Assembly (NCBI GenBank): GCA_963761615.1
Contig: CAVXGU010000003.1
Span: 2,232,001-2,296,000, forward strand
Origin: CAVXGU01 sp963761615
GTDB taxonomy: Bacteria; Acidobacteriota; Vicinamibacteria; Vicinamibacterales; CAVVIG01
Length of the DNA: 64,000 nucleotides
Reading direction: 5' to 3'
The notes below the pieces were generated by a model. That model was given only the letters and a program-made list of their open reading frames with translations. It was not told where the DNA came from and ran no database searches. A program made the position numbers and the translations under genes. Below, piece by piece: positions 31,427 to 39,845 of the stretch. How positions within the stretch are numbered: the stretch's first letter is position 1; the number at the start of each line of letters is the position of its first letter.

Positions 31427-34129
31427 TCAGAAGGTCATCACGTAGGACACGGCCACGACGTGCACCGCGTAGCTGAATGGCTGCTCGTTGGTCGGCAGGA
31501 CACCGCTGAGCGATCCGAACTGCATCCCCTCGTAGGACCAGTCCGCCGACCTCATGCGCATGTAGGTGTACAGGACGCGCACGGCCTGCCTGGAGTTGAG
31601 GTTGTACGTCCCGTTCACGCGCAGCTCGTAGGTGTTGGTGAACACCGTCGGCAGGGCCGTCGCCGGGATGAAGTAGGCGGCGATCGTCGTCGGAGGCGCC
31701 GCCGGCCCCACGAGCACGTTGTTGGCCCAGTTGCCACCGGTCACGTTGTTGTCGGACCGGTCCCGGGACAGCGTGAAGTTGCCCGTCAGGTCCAGGTGCG
31801 CGTCGAGCAGACTCTTGCGGATCAGCGAGATGCCCACCGAGTGCAGCGCGTCGGCTCGATCGCTGGCCCAGCCGAGACAGGGGTCGAGCTTGTTGTTGTT
31901 GTTGCGCTGTTGGAGCGTCACGTACCCGTCGCAGGTGTTCCCGGACAGTCCGGTCAGCCCCGACACCGCGGACGAGTTGCTGTTGGCCGAGTACGTCGTG
32001 CCGGCGCTGGTGGCCTGGGAGTCCTCGTACTCGTAGAACGCGTCCAGGCTCACGTTGGCGCCGAGGACATACGTGCCCTCGACGTTCGCCGTCCAGTTCG
32101 AGGCGTGCTGCAGGCCGTAGACCGCGTCGACGTACTCGTTCTTGTCGTAATTGGCATCGGCCTGGAACGAGAGGGCGTCGCCGGCCTGGTACGTCACGGC
32201 CGTCCGGACCTTGTTGCTGTTCCGATCCGACACGTAGTAGCGCCGCAGGCCCGGCAGCTCGCTGATGCGGTTGTTGTTGGCGTAGAGCGCGTTCGCCAGG
32301 GCGCTGTTGCTGGGGAAGAAGAGGTTCATGTTGCCGCTCGTCGGGGCGTAGCCGAGCGCCGGCCCCCATCCGCTCCATCCGTTCGCGGCCATGAACGAGT
32401 AGGCGGTCGCCCCGTCCGTCGCGCCCACCGGGACGACGCTCGCGTACGGCACGAGCGCCAGGAACGCGTTCTCGTTGTAGTCCGGCGTCCGCCGCCTGGA
32501 ATACGTGTAGCCGGTTCTGACGGTCAACTGCGCGGGCAGCGTCACGCGGTACTCGGCGCCCACCGCGTTTTCGTTCGTCACGGCGGCGTCGGCGCAGCCA
32601 ATCCACGCTCCCGGACACCAGCGGTTGATGCGGTCGAAGGCGTAGGTCCCGCGGATGCCCTGCCCCGGCGCGAGCTGGTAGTCCGCGCTGGCGGTGAATT
32701 GATTCTCCTTCTTGCTGTACGGGCGGTTGGCATTGGCGTTCTGCGCGAGCACGGCGCCGAGCGGGTTGTTCGATCCCGCGGGGAAGTACGAGCTCGACGT
32801 CGCGCCCTCTCCCGCGTCCGCGTACTGGAAGATGTGAACCGCAGTCCGATCGTCGTGGTTGTCGAACTTGTAGGCCGCCGACAGGTTCAGGCTCTTCGCC
32901 GGCCTCGACGTCAGCTTGGCGCCGAAAGTCTCGGTCACGACGAGCCCGCTCAGCGAGCTCACGGGCACCACGACCGTGGTCGGGTCGGTCAGGAACGCGG
33001 CGTTCTGCGTGTTGCGCCCCGCCAATCCGTTCAGGACCAGCTTGGTCGACTTCGTCAGCGCGAAGCCTCCCGCCGCGCTGACCTGGTGGAACTGGTTCGA
33101 CGGCGCGCTGCTCATCACGTTGACCTGACCGCTCCCCGGATTCGACCCGCCCGTCGTGATCGCGCCGGTCGCCCAGTTCTGCCACGACATGTACGGGACG
33201 AGGTTGGTGAAGATCTCGCCGTAGTACGCGGTCTGCAGGTAGCTGTGTTCCCCGTTGAAGTTCAGCCGGAGGTTGATCTGGTGCGTGTTCGTATCGATGA
33301 CGTCGGGGATGACGGTGGAGATGTCGCCGCCCGACTCCCGCGAGACCGTGCCCATCGGCTTGACGCCGGTCTTGTGTTCGGGCTCGTACCCGACGTCCAC
33401 GCTCCATCGCGGGTCGAACGTGTAGGACAGCGACACGTCGCCCTTGGCGCGCGTCGTCGACAGGCTGTAGTTGTCGAAGAGCGGAACGTCGACCGCGGCG
33501 GCGGAGGTCACCGACGCGATCTGGGCCGCCGTCGGCGTCAGCAGACCGCCCTGGCTCGGCGACGACGATCGCGTGTCGATGTAAGCGGCGGTCCCGATCG
33601 ACGGGACGAGACCGCGCGCGCTGACCGTGTTGACGACGCTGTTGCCCGAACTGCTGCCGGCGATCGTGGGGATCAGCCAGCCCGCCGGCAGCGTCAGCGT
33701 GTCGGTGCCGGCGCCGAGAAACGGCGTCTGGTACGTGTCCGAACGGTTTCTCCGCAGCTCGTCGAACGCGAGCGACACCCGGAACTTGCCCTGAACGCCG
33801 AACCTCGCGGAGAGGCTGCGCGTATCCAGGCCGAGGTCGACCCCGGTCGCCCGCCACCGGTACGCGCTGTCGCCGTCGTATCGCGCCCGCCCGCGGAGAT
33901 CGAAGTTTCCGACGAACTGGCCGCCCTGGTTCTGCAGTCCGTTGTACTCGCCGGCCTTGTACGAGCCGTTCGAGACGTTCACGCCTCCGGCTTCGAACGT
34001 GCTCGCCGGCACGCTCGCATCCTGCGCCAGCACGGTGCGCGGGCTCAATGCCACAACCGCAATCAAGGCCAGGGCGCACCGCCCTCCTCGCCGGACGGCA
34101 TCGAGTTGTCGATTCGCGTGTGTATCCAT
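31427..34129 (-). CDS. MtrB/PioB family decaheme-associated outer-membrane protein
   Basis: This beta-barrel of about 900 aa embeds a multiheme cytochrome in the outer membrane to form an electron conduit. A signal peptide (ALIAVVALSPRTVLAQ) precedes the family-typical N-terminus SYKAGEYNGLQNQGGQFVG. The rest is long alternating-strand sequence rich in Tyr, Asn and Ser (for example VRTAVTYQAGDALSFQADA), and it ends VAVSYVMTF with the terminal aromatic residue of outer-membrane proteins. The DmsE-type decaheme cytochrome gene lies 25 bp upstream in the same operon. I see no N-terminal CXXC pair as in Shewanella MtrB. The ATG at 34129 is preferred for its signal peptide. Confidence 0.9.
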   Translation of the reverse strand: MDTHANRQLDAVRRGGRCALALIAVVALSPRTVLAQDASVPASTFEAGGVNVSNGSYKAGEYNGLQNQGGQFVGNFDLRGRARYDGDSAYRWRATGVDLGLDTRSLSARFGVQGKFRVSLAFDELRRNRSDTYQTPFLGAGTDTLTLPAGWLIPTIAGSSSGNSVVNTVSARGLVPSIGTAAYIDTRSSSPSQGGLLTPTAAQIASVTSAAAVDVPLFDNYSLSTTRAKGDVSLSYTFDPRWSVDVGYEPEHKTGVKPMGTVSRESGGDISTVIPDVIDTNTHQINLRLNFNGEHSYLQTAYYGEIFTNLVPYMSWQNWATGAITTGGSNPGSGQVNVMSSAPSNQFHQVSAAGGFALTKSTKLVLNGLAGRNTQNAAFLTDPTTVVVPVSSLSGLVVTETFGAKLTSRPAKSLNLSAAYKFDNHDDRTAVHIFQYADAGEGATSSSYFPAGSNNPLGAVLAQNANANRPYSKKENQFTASADYQLAPGQGIRGTYAFDRINRWCPGAWIGCADAAVTNENAVGAEYRVTLPAQLTVRTGYTYSRRRTPDYNENAFLALVPYASVVPVGATDGATAYSFMAANGWSGWGPALGYAPTSGNMNLFFPSNSALANALYANNNRISELPGLRRYYVSDRNSNKVRTAVTYQAGDALSFQADANYDKNEYVDAVYGLQHASNWTANVEGTYVLGANVSLDAFYEYEDSQATSAGTTYSANSNSSAVSGLTGLSGNTCDGYVTLQQRNNNNKLDPCLGWASDRADALHSVGISLIRKSLLDAHLDLTGNFTLSRDRSDNNVTGGNWANNVLVGPAAPPTTIAAYFIPATALPTVFTNTYELRVNGTYNLNSRQAVRVLYTYMRMRSADWSYEGMQFGSLSGVLPTNEQPFSYAVHVVAVSYVMTF

Positions 34130-34154
34130 GACAGTCGTCCCTGCATGAAGGGCG

Positions 34155-35129
34155 TCAACGCTGGAACTTGGCACCCGCCGGATGATTCGAGCCGTGAATG
34201 AGCACGTGGCAGTTGAGGCACGCCCGCGCGTCCAGCTGGGCGCGCGGTGACGCCGCGCCCGGCTGCTGCAGGCCGTCGACGGTCGTCACGGCACCGCCCA
34301 GCAGGTTGGCGCCGCTGTTGACCTGACTGGCGTGGTCGCCGCTGTGGCACTCCTGACAGAGGAACGGCACGCGGGTCTTGAGCAGCGGCGCGTTGGCCGA
34401 ACCGTGCGGCGTATGGCAGTTGACGCAGTTGTCGACGACGGGCGCGTGCTCCCAGAGGAACGGACCGCGGCGTTCGGCGTGACAGGTGTAGCAGGTCTCG
34501 TTGACGGAGTCCTTGATGAGGAGGGACGGCCCCGTCGATCCGTGCGGATTGTGGCAGTCCGTGCACGTCATCTTGGCGGTCGTCCCGAGGCCCGTGGCGG
34601 CGAGCGGATGCGCCGAGATGCGATGAACCTCGGCGCGCTGCTGCTTGTGGCAGGTGAAGCAGACGTCAGCCTGCGTCGCCTTGTTCAGCACCTTCTGATC
34701 GGGTGCGTGGATGTTGTGACAGTCGGTGCACGCGATCCCGCGGGCCTGGTGCGCACTCCCCGTCCAGTTCACGCGTGCGAGCACCTTCGACTCGTGGCAG
34801 CTCAGACACGCGGCGCTGCGCGCGTCGGCCGTCGACTCGTGCTTCGACTTCGAGCCGAAGACGACATCCGGTGCGGTCCCGGGATCCTGCGTGTGCTTCT
34901 CGCTCGTCCCGTGGCAGTCGACGCAGCCCGGCGTCCGCGCGTCGGCCCTGTTGCCGTGGGGAGTCTGATAGATCGAGAAGACGGGCGAGGTCGCGTCGTG
35001 GCAGGTCGTGCACACGGCGTCCCGCTGCACGGCCGCGGCCACGGCAGCATTCTGCGGCGCCGCCACCGCGACGCACGGAACGGCCACAAACAGAACGTTC
35101 AAGGCTAGTGCTCGAGTCAGGCGTCTCAT
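34155..35129 (-). CDS. DmsE/MtrA family decaheme c-type cytochrome
   Basis: This 324-aa periplasmic cytochrome has ten CXXCH heme sites (CTTCH, CVDCH, CLSCH, CTDCH, CFTCH, CTDCH, CYTCH, CVNCH, CQECH, CLNCH) and a signal peptide (ALALNVLFVAVPCVAVAA). Repeats such as CTDCHNPHGSTGPSL are typical of MtrA/DmsE. With the MtrB-like barrel it would carry electrons across the outer membrane to or from an extracellular acceptor or donor. No extracellular MtrC-type cytochrome is in the window. It is divergent from a monoheme cytochrome across a 38-bp dyad. Confidence 0.94.
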   Translation of the reverse strand: MRRLTRALALNVLFVAVPCVAVAAPQNAAVAAAVQRDAVCTTCHDATSPVFSIYQTPHGNRADARTPGCVDCHGTSEKHTQDPGTAPDVVFGSKSKHESTADARSAACLSCHESKVLARVNWTGSAHQARGIACTDCHNIHAPDQKVLNKATQADVCFTCHKQQRAEVHRISAHPLAATGLGTTAKMTCTDCHNPHGSTGPSLLIKDSVNETCYTCHAERRGPFLWEHAPVVDNCVNCHTPHGSANAPLLKTRVPFLCQECHSGDHASQVNSGANLLGGAVTTVDGLQQPGAASPRAQLDARACLNCHVLIHGSNHPAGAKFQR

Positions 35130-35202
35130 CGTCGTTCTCCCGGAGCAGGGTCGGTCCCGCGCCGTTCTGCCGCTGACTATGGGCTGCCAGCATGAATCCC
35201 CA

Positions 35203-35240
35203 ATGAAAGTCCGGTGAACGGTCCTTCACCGGACTTTCAT
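35203..35240. promoter_or_regulatory. 38-bp perfect dyad in divergent cytochrome promoter
   Basis: Arms ATGAAAGTCCGGTGAA (35203-35218) and TTCACCGGACTTTCAT (35225-35240) are exact inverse complements around CGGTCC. They lie between the decaheme gene (start 35129) and the monoheme gene (start 35336). This is a likely operator for coordinated control of both directions, or a strong transcript hairpin. Confidence 0.6.
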
Positions 35241-35335
35241 CGAGTTCTCATTCACGAGCGCCATAGTGGCGGCGTACGAGTCGGGAGACACGCGAGCCGA
35301 GAGTCGGAGCGCGACGACGAACGGAGAGGTCAGCC

Positions 35336-35740
35336 ATGAGACGCACAGTGGGGACGGCACTTCTGATCACATTCTGGGTGGCGGGGATCGTTCAGGTCAT
35401 GCGGGCGCAGCAGCCGACCGCGGCGGCGCTGGCCGAAATGCACGCACACGACAAGGGCCCGGCGAAGATCGACGTCTCGAGCTACCCCGACGCGATCAAG
35501 GCCGACTACAAGCTGTTCCTCGACAAGTGCGGCAAGTGCCACTCGCCCGCCCGCGCCATCAACAGCGACCTGGCGCTCGAGGAGGAGTGGGAGCAGGACG
35601 TTCAGAAGATGATGAGCAAGGCCAAGACGCTCATCTCGCCGGACGACGCCAAATTGATCACCGACTTTCTCGTGTACGACTCGCAGGTCCGCAAGAAGGA
35701 TCTGTACAACCAGAAGATGGCGTTCAAGAACGCCGGGTAG
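35336..35740 (+). CDS. Monoheme c-type cytochrome
   Basis: This 134-aa exported protein has a signal peptide (MRRTVGTALLITFWVAGIVQVMRAQ) and one heme site CGKCH at about residue 62, with a possible distal Met in QKMAF or MMSKAK. The DYKLFLDKCGKCHSPARAIN context resembles small acidobacterial cytochromes related to the c-551 type. It probably shuttles electrons in the periplasm to or from the divergently encoded decaheme conduit. GAGAGG lies upstream of the ATG. A strong hairpin follows 60 nt after the stop. Confidence 0.88.
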   Translation: MRRTVGTALLITFWVAGIVQVMRAQQPTAAALAEMHAHDKGPAKIDVSSYPDAIKADYKLFLDKCGKCHSPARAINSDLALEEEWEQDVQKMMSKAKTLISPDDAKLITDFLVYDSQVRKKDLYNQKMAFKNAG

Positions 35741-35799
35741 CCGCGCGAGTTACTGCGTCACCACCCCGTACGCGGTCCCTCCAGCTCGCCGGCATCCCG

Positions 35800-35843
35800 C
35801 CAGCGCCGGGAGGAAGGACAATCGCCCTTCCCCCCGGCGCTGG
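35800..35843. terminator. Bidirectional hairpin between cytochrome and response regulator
   Basis: CCAGCGCCGGG-A-GGAAGG pairs with CCTTCC-C-CCCGGCGCTGG with one internal mismatch, around a short A/T-rich loop. It is in the 184-bp gap between the convergent cytochrome and KdpE-like genes; the rest of the gap shows nothing else. Confidence 0.6.
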
Positions 35844-35924
35844 AAGGCGCACACCCCCTGCGACATCGCCGCGTAACTCCAGGCGAATCGCCCGCCGCCG
35901 TCGCCGCGCAGTACGCGGTGGCAC

Positions 35925-36626
35925 TCACCCCTTCGGGTTGAACCGGTACCCCACCCAGGGCTCGGTGACCAGGTAGCGCGGGTTGCCGGGATCGGGCTCC
36001 AGCTTCTTGCGCAGCTGCCCCATGAACACCCGCAGGTACTCCGGCTGTTCCTGCGACGCCTCCCCCCAGACGGCCTCGAGCAGCGTCTTGTGGGTGATGA
36101 CCCGATCCGGGTGCCGCGCCATGTAGACGAAGAGCTCGAACTCCTTGGGCGTCAGCCGGACCTCGGTGCCGCGCACGTGCACGCGTCGCGATTCGAGGTC
36201 GACGCGGAAGTCGCCGACGTCGAACGAGGTGACGTCGCTCGCCGGCGTGGTGACGCGGCGCAGCGCGGCGCGCACGCGCGCCATCAGCTCGTCGATGCCG
36301 AACGGCTTGGTCACGTAGTCGTCGGCACCCGAGTCGAGCGCCTCGACCTTCGCGCGCTCCTCCCCTTTCACCGACAGCACGATGATGGGCACGCTCGATA
36401 CCGACCGGATCCGGCGGCAGAGCTCGAGGCCGTCCATGTGCGGCATGAAGAGGTCCGTGATGACCAGCTCCGGCCGCCACTCCGTGAAGCTCTGCAGCGC
36501 GGTCTCCCCTTCCCCGGCGGTCCGCACCTGGTATCCCTGGCTGGTCAGCACGGTCCGCAGGACGCGCGTGATCTGCGGCTCGTCGTCCACGACCAGCACC
36601 TTCGATTTCTCCGTTGTCGTCGTCAT
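35925..36626 (-). CDS. KdpE-like OmpR-family response regulator
   Basis: This 233-aa regulator has a receiver domain (VLVVDDEPQ, phospho-Asp in ITDLFMPHMDG, SVKGEE, YVTKPFG) and a winged helix (VRLTPKEFELFVYMARHPD, VFMGQLRKKLEPDP, VTEPWVGYRF). The LLEAVWG and EPWVGYRF motifs are characteristic of KdpE relatives. Its ATG overlaps the kinase stop (ATGA). No kdpFABC potassium pump is in the window, so the target is open. The same minus-strand run includes deoC and an rpiB-like gene upstream. Confidence 0.9.
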   Translation of the reverse strand: MTTTTEKSKVLVVDDEPQITRVLRTVLTSQGYQVRTAGEGETALQSFTEWRPELVITDLFMPHMDGLELCRRIRSVSSVPIIVLSVKGEERAKVEALDSGADDYVTKPFGIDELMARVRAALRRVTTPASDVTSFDVGDFRVDLESRRVHVRGTEVRLTPKEFELFVYMARHPDRVITHKTLLEAVWGEASQEQPEYLRVFMGQLRKKLEPDPGNPRYLVTEPWVGYRFNPKG

Positions 36627-37803
36627 GCCCTGACTCCCCTCGCAGCTTCCTCGGCGGTCGCATGGCTCTCGCTCGTCTGGTCGACCGCAACCGGCAACGT
36701 CATCGCGACGGCGGCGCCACGGTCCCTTCGTGGCTCGAACCAGAATCCGCCCACCCTGCGACTCGACGAGCCGCCTCGCAACCGGCAGACCGAGGCCGAT
36801 GCCACCCCGGCGCGAGTCGTGGGGCTCACGTCCGGGCACTCTGAAGAACTTCTCGAACACACGATCCTGGTACTCCTCCGGAATCCCGGGGCCCTCGTCG
36901 CTGACGCTCAGCCGCACGTACGGCCCGTCTTCCCGCTTGGCGTTGACGCGGATGGTCGTCCCCGGCGGCGCGTACTTGCTCGCGTTGTCGAGCAGCGAGT
37001 AGACCACTTCCGTCATCGAGGGGGCGTCGACGGCGACCTTCGGGAGATCGGCCTCGAGCGTCACCTCCACGTCGTGGTCGCGGGTCAGCGTCTTCGCCCG
37101 CTCGACCCCGGAGTTGATGATCTCCCCCAGATCGGCCCGTTCGAGCCGCGCAGGCTCGAACTGGCGTTCGGCCGTCGACAGGCCCTCGATGAAGCGATTG
37201 AGCCGGTCCGACTCCTCGTCGATCACCGCAAGCAGTTCCTCCTGCCCCTCGCGCGTCAGGCCGATCGTGCCGACGCGCTCCTCGGCGCCGATGAGCGCCG
37301 TGACCGCCGCCTTGATCGACGTGAGCGGCGTGCGCAGGTTGTGGTGAATCGCCTCGAGCAGCGCCGCCTTGAGCTGCTCGTTCCGCCGGGCCGCCTCGGC
37401 CGCGCTCGCGCGGTCGAACGCGCCCTGCAGCTCGTTGTACAGGCGCTCGAATCTCGCGCCGCCCTTCCTGCGCCTCCAGGTGGCGCCGCTCGGCTCTCGC
37501 CGACAGCTCACCGACGATGAGCGCGGTCGCCGCGAAGGTCAGGAACGCCATCCAGTCGTTCAGATCGTCGGTGCGAAACGAGATCGGTGCCAGGAAGAAA
37601 TAGGCGTACGTCGCCGACGACACGACCGTCGCCGCGAGGGCGGGCCCGGTGCTCCACGTCCGCGCGATGACCAGGATGATCAGCAGCAGCACGGGCACCA
37701 GCGCCCGCGCACTGACCTGGGGAAACAGGTGCAGGAAAAAGATGAGGAGTGGCGGCACCCCGGACGCCACGACATACACCGCCCATCGCGGCAACCGCCC
37801 CAC
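36623..37803 (-). CDS. KdpD-type sensor histidine kinase lacking the KdpD N-domain (two +1 frameshifts)
   Basis: The first frame (from 37803) encodes a four-helix DUF4118 membrane domain (AVYVVASGVPPLLIFFLHLF, then VPVLLLIILVIARTW and YAYFFLAPISF). A shift at about 37448-37456 leads to the kinase core: ERLYNELQGAFDRAS, H-box AIHHNLRTPLTSIK, N-box LLDNASKYAPPG and G-boxes DEGPGI and GGIGLGLPVA. A second shift at about 36728-36738 leads to the natural end RDRGAAVAMTLPVAV. Both equal one extra base. Corrected length is about 392 aa. Without the second shift the kinase would read into the regulator. The GTG start at 37803 follows a perfect TATAAT by 7 nt, so the transcript would be nearly leaderless. 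Confidence 0.85.
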
Positions 37804-37810
37804 GTGTCCG

Positions 37811-37816
37811 ATTATA
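37811..37816 (-). promoter_or_regulatory. TATAAT overlapping the deoC stop codon
   Basis: On the minus strand GTATAATCGGACACGTG gives a consensus -10 seven nt before the kinase GTG. The TAA of the hexamer is the deoC stop codon. It suggests an internal promoter for the two-component genes. Confidence 0.45.
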
Positions 37817-38660
37817 CGGGCTTTGCGGCGCCGGCCTCGCGGGCGATCTGGACGCCGGCGCTCGCGCCGACGCGCGTCGCGCCGGCGGCCACCATCGCCC
37901 GGACGCTCTCGAGATCCCGGACGCCGCCGGCCGCCTTCACCCCCATGCCGGCGCCCACGACCCGCCGCATGAGCGCGACGTCGCCCACGGTGGCGCCACC
38001 GGGACCGAAGCCGGTCGACGTCTTCACGTAGTCGGCGCCCGCCGCCCGGGCCAGCGTGCACGCCGTCACCTTCTCGTCGTCGGTCAGGAACGCCGCCTCG
38101 ATGATGACCTTGCTCAGGGCGCCGCACTCCCGGCACGAGCCTGCCACGGCCTCGATGTCCCGCGCCACCAGGGCCAGGTCCCCCGATTTCAGCGCCCCGA
38201 CGTTGATGACCATGTCGATCTCGGTGGCCCCGTCGAACATCGCCCGGCGGGTCTCGTACTGCTTCACGTCCGGCAGCGTCGCGCCGAACGGAAACCCGAT
38301 CACCGAGCAGACGCCGACGCCGCTGCCGGCGAGGGCGCGGGCACAGAGGGCCACCCAGGTCGGATTGACGCAGACCGTGGCGAAGTGGAACGCCGCCGCC
38401 TCGCGGCAGAGCTCCTCGATCATCGACCGGGTCGCATCGGGCTTGAGCAGGGTGTGGTCGATGAGCCCCGCGACGTCGGTGGGCGCGCCTCCCCGCGCGT
38501 GGACGCCCACGCGGCTGGCGCCTGCACCGAGGACGCCCCGCAGGCGGTCCGGACAGCAGTCCTCGACGACCGCATGACACGCGCAGATCGCGGCGGGACC
38601 GCCCTCCCCGACCTCCTCGACGACGATCTCGACCAGCCGGCGGAGATCGCTGTCGTTCAT
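37812..38660 (-). CDS. deoC: Deoxyribose-phosphate aldolase
   Basis: This 282-aa TIM-barrel aldolase splits 2-deoxyribose-5-phosphate into glyceraldehyde-3-phosphate and acetaldehyde. The Schiff-base lysine is in YVKTSTGFGPGGA, the second active lysine in VKAAGGVR, and the first Asp in DHTLLKPDAT. The N-terminal extension of about 60 residues contains CHAVVEDCCPDRLR, longer than E. coli DeoC. The ATG overlaps the stop of the rpiB-like gene by 4 nt. DeoC beside RpiB-type proteins occurs in sugar-phosphate and microcompartment loci; no shell protein gene is in this window. Confidence 0.92.
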   Translation of the reverse strand: MNDSDLRRLVEIVVEEVGEGGPAAICACHAVVEDCCPDRLRGVLGAGASRVGVHARGGAPTDVAGLIDHTLLKPDATRSMIEELCREAAAFHFATVCVNPTWVALCARALAGSGVGVCSVIGFPFGATLPDVKQYETRRAMFDGATEIDMVINVGALKSGDLALVARDIEAVAGSCRECGALSKVIIEAAFLTDDEKVTACTLARAAGADYVKTSTGFGPGGATVGDVALMRRVVGAGMGVKAAGGVRDLESVRAMVAAGATRVGASAGVQIAREAGAAKPV

Positions 38661-39289
38661 CGCCGGCGCTCGAGCCGCGCAATCTTGGCGAGGCGGCGGA
38701 TGTAGCGCGGTTCGCGCATCGAGGTTCCCAGCCAGACGTCGACAATCCGGCGGGCCTCCCCCTCCGTCACCAGCGAGGCGCCCAGCGTGAGCACGTTCGC
38801 CCCGACGTGCTCGCGGGAATACCGGGCGACCGTCTCGGTCGCCGCCATGGCGGCCCGCACGCCGGGCACCTTGTTGGCCGCCACCGCCGACCCGATGCCG
38901 CCTCCGTCCACGATCAGGCCCGCGTCGACCTCCTTCCGGCTCACGGCGAGCGCGACGGCCTCCGCCACGTCCGGATAGTCCACCGGATCGTCCCCGTCGG
39001 TGCCCAGGTCGGCCACCGCGAGGCCCCGGGCGCGCAGCCACGGCACGAGGGCGAGACGCAGCGCCTTGCCGGCGTGGTCGCTCGCGACGGCAAGCGACCG
39101 GACCGGTGAGACCGGGGCGAGCGACAAGTCCCCGGCCGCGGCACGCTCCTCCTCGACCAGCGTGACACCCGCCTCGCGAAGCGTGTCGCGCGCGAGGGGC
39201 GTCACGTGACCGCCGCGCGCGAGGAGGACCGTCTCGCCCCGCTCCAGCCTCCGTGCGTCCGCTTCGGTGATGATCTCGAATCGCTTCAC
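38657..39289 (-). CDS. RpiB/LacA/LacB family isomerase-like protein with N-terminal extension
   Basis: This 210-aa protein has a C-terminal RpiB domain from about residue 65 (LAVASDHAGKALRLALVPWL, DYPDVAEAVA, AANKVPGVRAA, SREHVGANVLTLG). In E. coli RpiB the catalytic Cys is in ICGTG; here the loop reads VDGGG, so Asp replaces Cys. The N-terminal 60 residues (EIITEADARRLERGETVLLARGGHVTPLARDTL) resemble the short motif of cobalamin adenosyltransferase and microcompartment-associated proteins. Ribose-5-phosphate isomerase activity is therefore uncertain. It starts the minus-strand run with deoC and the two-component genes, divergent from hpt. Confidence 0.8.
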   Translation of the reverse strand: MKRFEIITEADARRLERGETVLLARGGHVTPLARDTLREAGVTLVEEERAAAGDLSLAPVSPVRSLAVASDHAGKALRLALVPWLRARGLAVADLGTDGDDPVDYPDVAEAVALAVSRKEVDAGLIVDGGGIGSAVAANKVPGVRAAMAATETVARYSREHVGANVLTLGASLVTEGEARRIVDVWLGTSMREPRYIRRLAKIARLERRR

Positions 39290-39294
39290 TGGGT

Positions 39295-39300
39295 TATGAT
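39295..39300 (+). promoter_or_regulatory. -10-like TATGAT of hpt
   Basis: TATGAT lies nine nt before the hpt ATG, leaving a leader of about 3 nt and no space for a ribosome site. Confidence 0.4.
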
Positions 39301-39309
39301 CCGGCGCCC

Positions 39310-39831
39310 ATGCCCGAGGCGCATCCGACGGAGATTCTGCTGACCGCCGACGCCATCGCCGGCCGGATCGGCGAGCTGGCCGCCGAGATCCGCCGCGACT
39401 GCCCCGGCGACATCCACCTGATTGCCGTCCTCAAAGGCGCGTTCGTCTTCCTCGCCGACCTCGTCCGCCGGCTCGGCGACGGCGTCACGCTCGACTTCAT
39501 CGCCGTGTCCAGCTACGGAGCCGCGACGACCTCGTCCGGCCAGGTCCGTCTCCTCAAGGACCTCGACATCCCCATCGAGAATCGCGATGTTCTCATCGTC
39601 GAGGACATCGTCGACACCGGCGTGACGCTCGCCTACCTGAAGGACATTCTCACGGCCCGGAACCCGCGCTCCCTGCGCACCGCGTGCCTGCTGAGCAAGC
39701 CGTCGCGGCGGCGGCAGGACGTCCAGGTGGAGTACGTCGGCTTCAGCATCCCGGATCGCTTCGTCGTCGGCTACGGCCTGGACTACGCCGGTCGCTATCG
39801 TAACCTGCCCCACATCGCGGTCCTCGGCTGA
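39310..39831 (+). CDS. hpt: Hypoxanthine phosphoribosyltransferase
   Basis: This 173-aa purine-salvage enzyme makes IMP (or GMP) from the base and PRPP. The PRPP-binding loop VLIVEDIVDTGVTLAYL has the required acidic pair. LIAVLKGAFVFLADL, SSYGAATTSSG (flexible loop) and FVVGYGLDYAGRYRNLPHIAVL complete the family pattern. Length is normal. It is preceded by a -10 with almost no leader. The next gene, on the other strand, encodes a nucleoside-type deaminase, and upp follows it, so this is a salvage cluster. Confidence 0.95.
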   Translation: MPEAHPTEILLTADAIAGRIGELAAEIRRDCPGDIHLIAVLKGAFVFLADLVRRLGDGVTLDFIAVSSYGAATTSSGQVRLLKDLDIPIENRDVLIVEDIVDTGVTLAYLKDILTARNPRSLRTACLLSKPSRRRQDVQVEYVGFSIPDRFVVGYGLDYAGRYRNLPHIAVLG

Positions 39832-39845
39832 ACGGCCGTCGGCGG

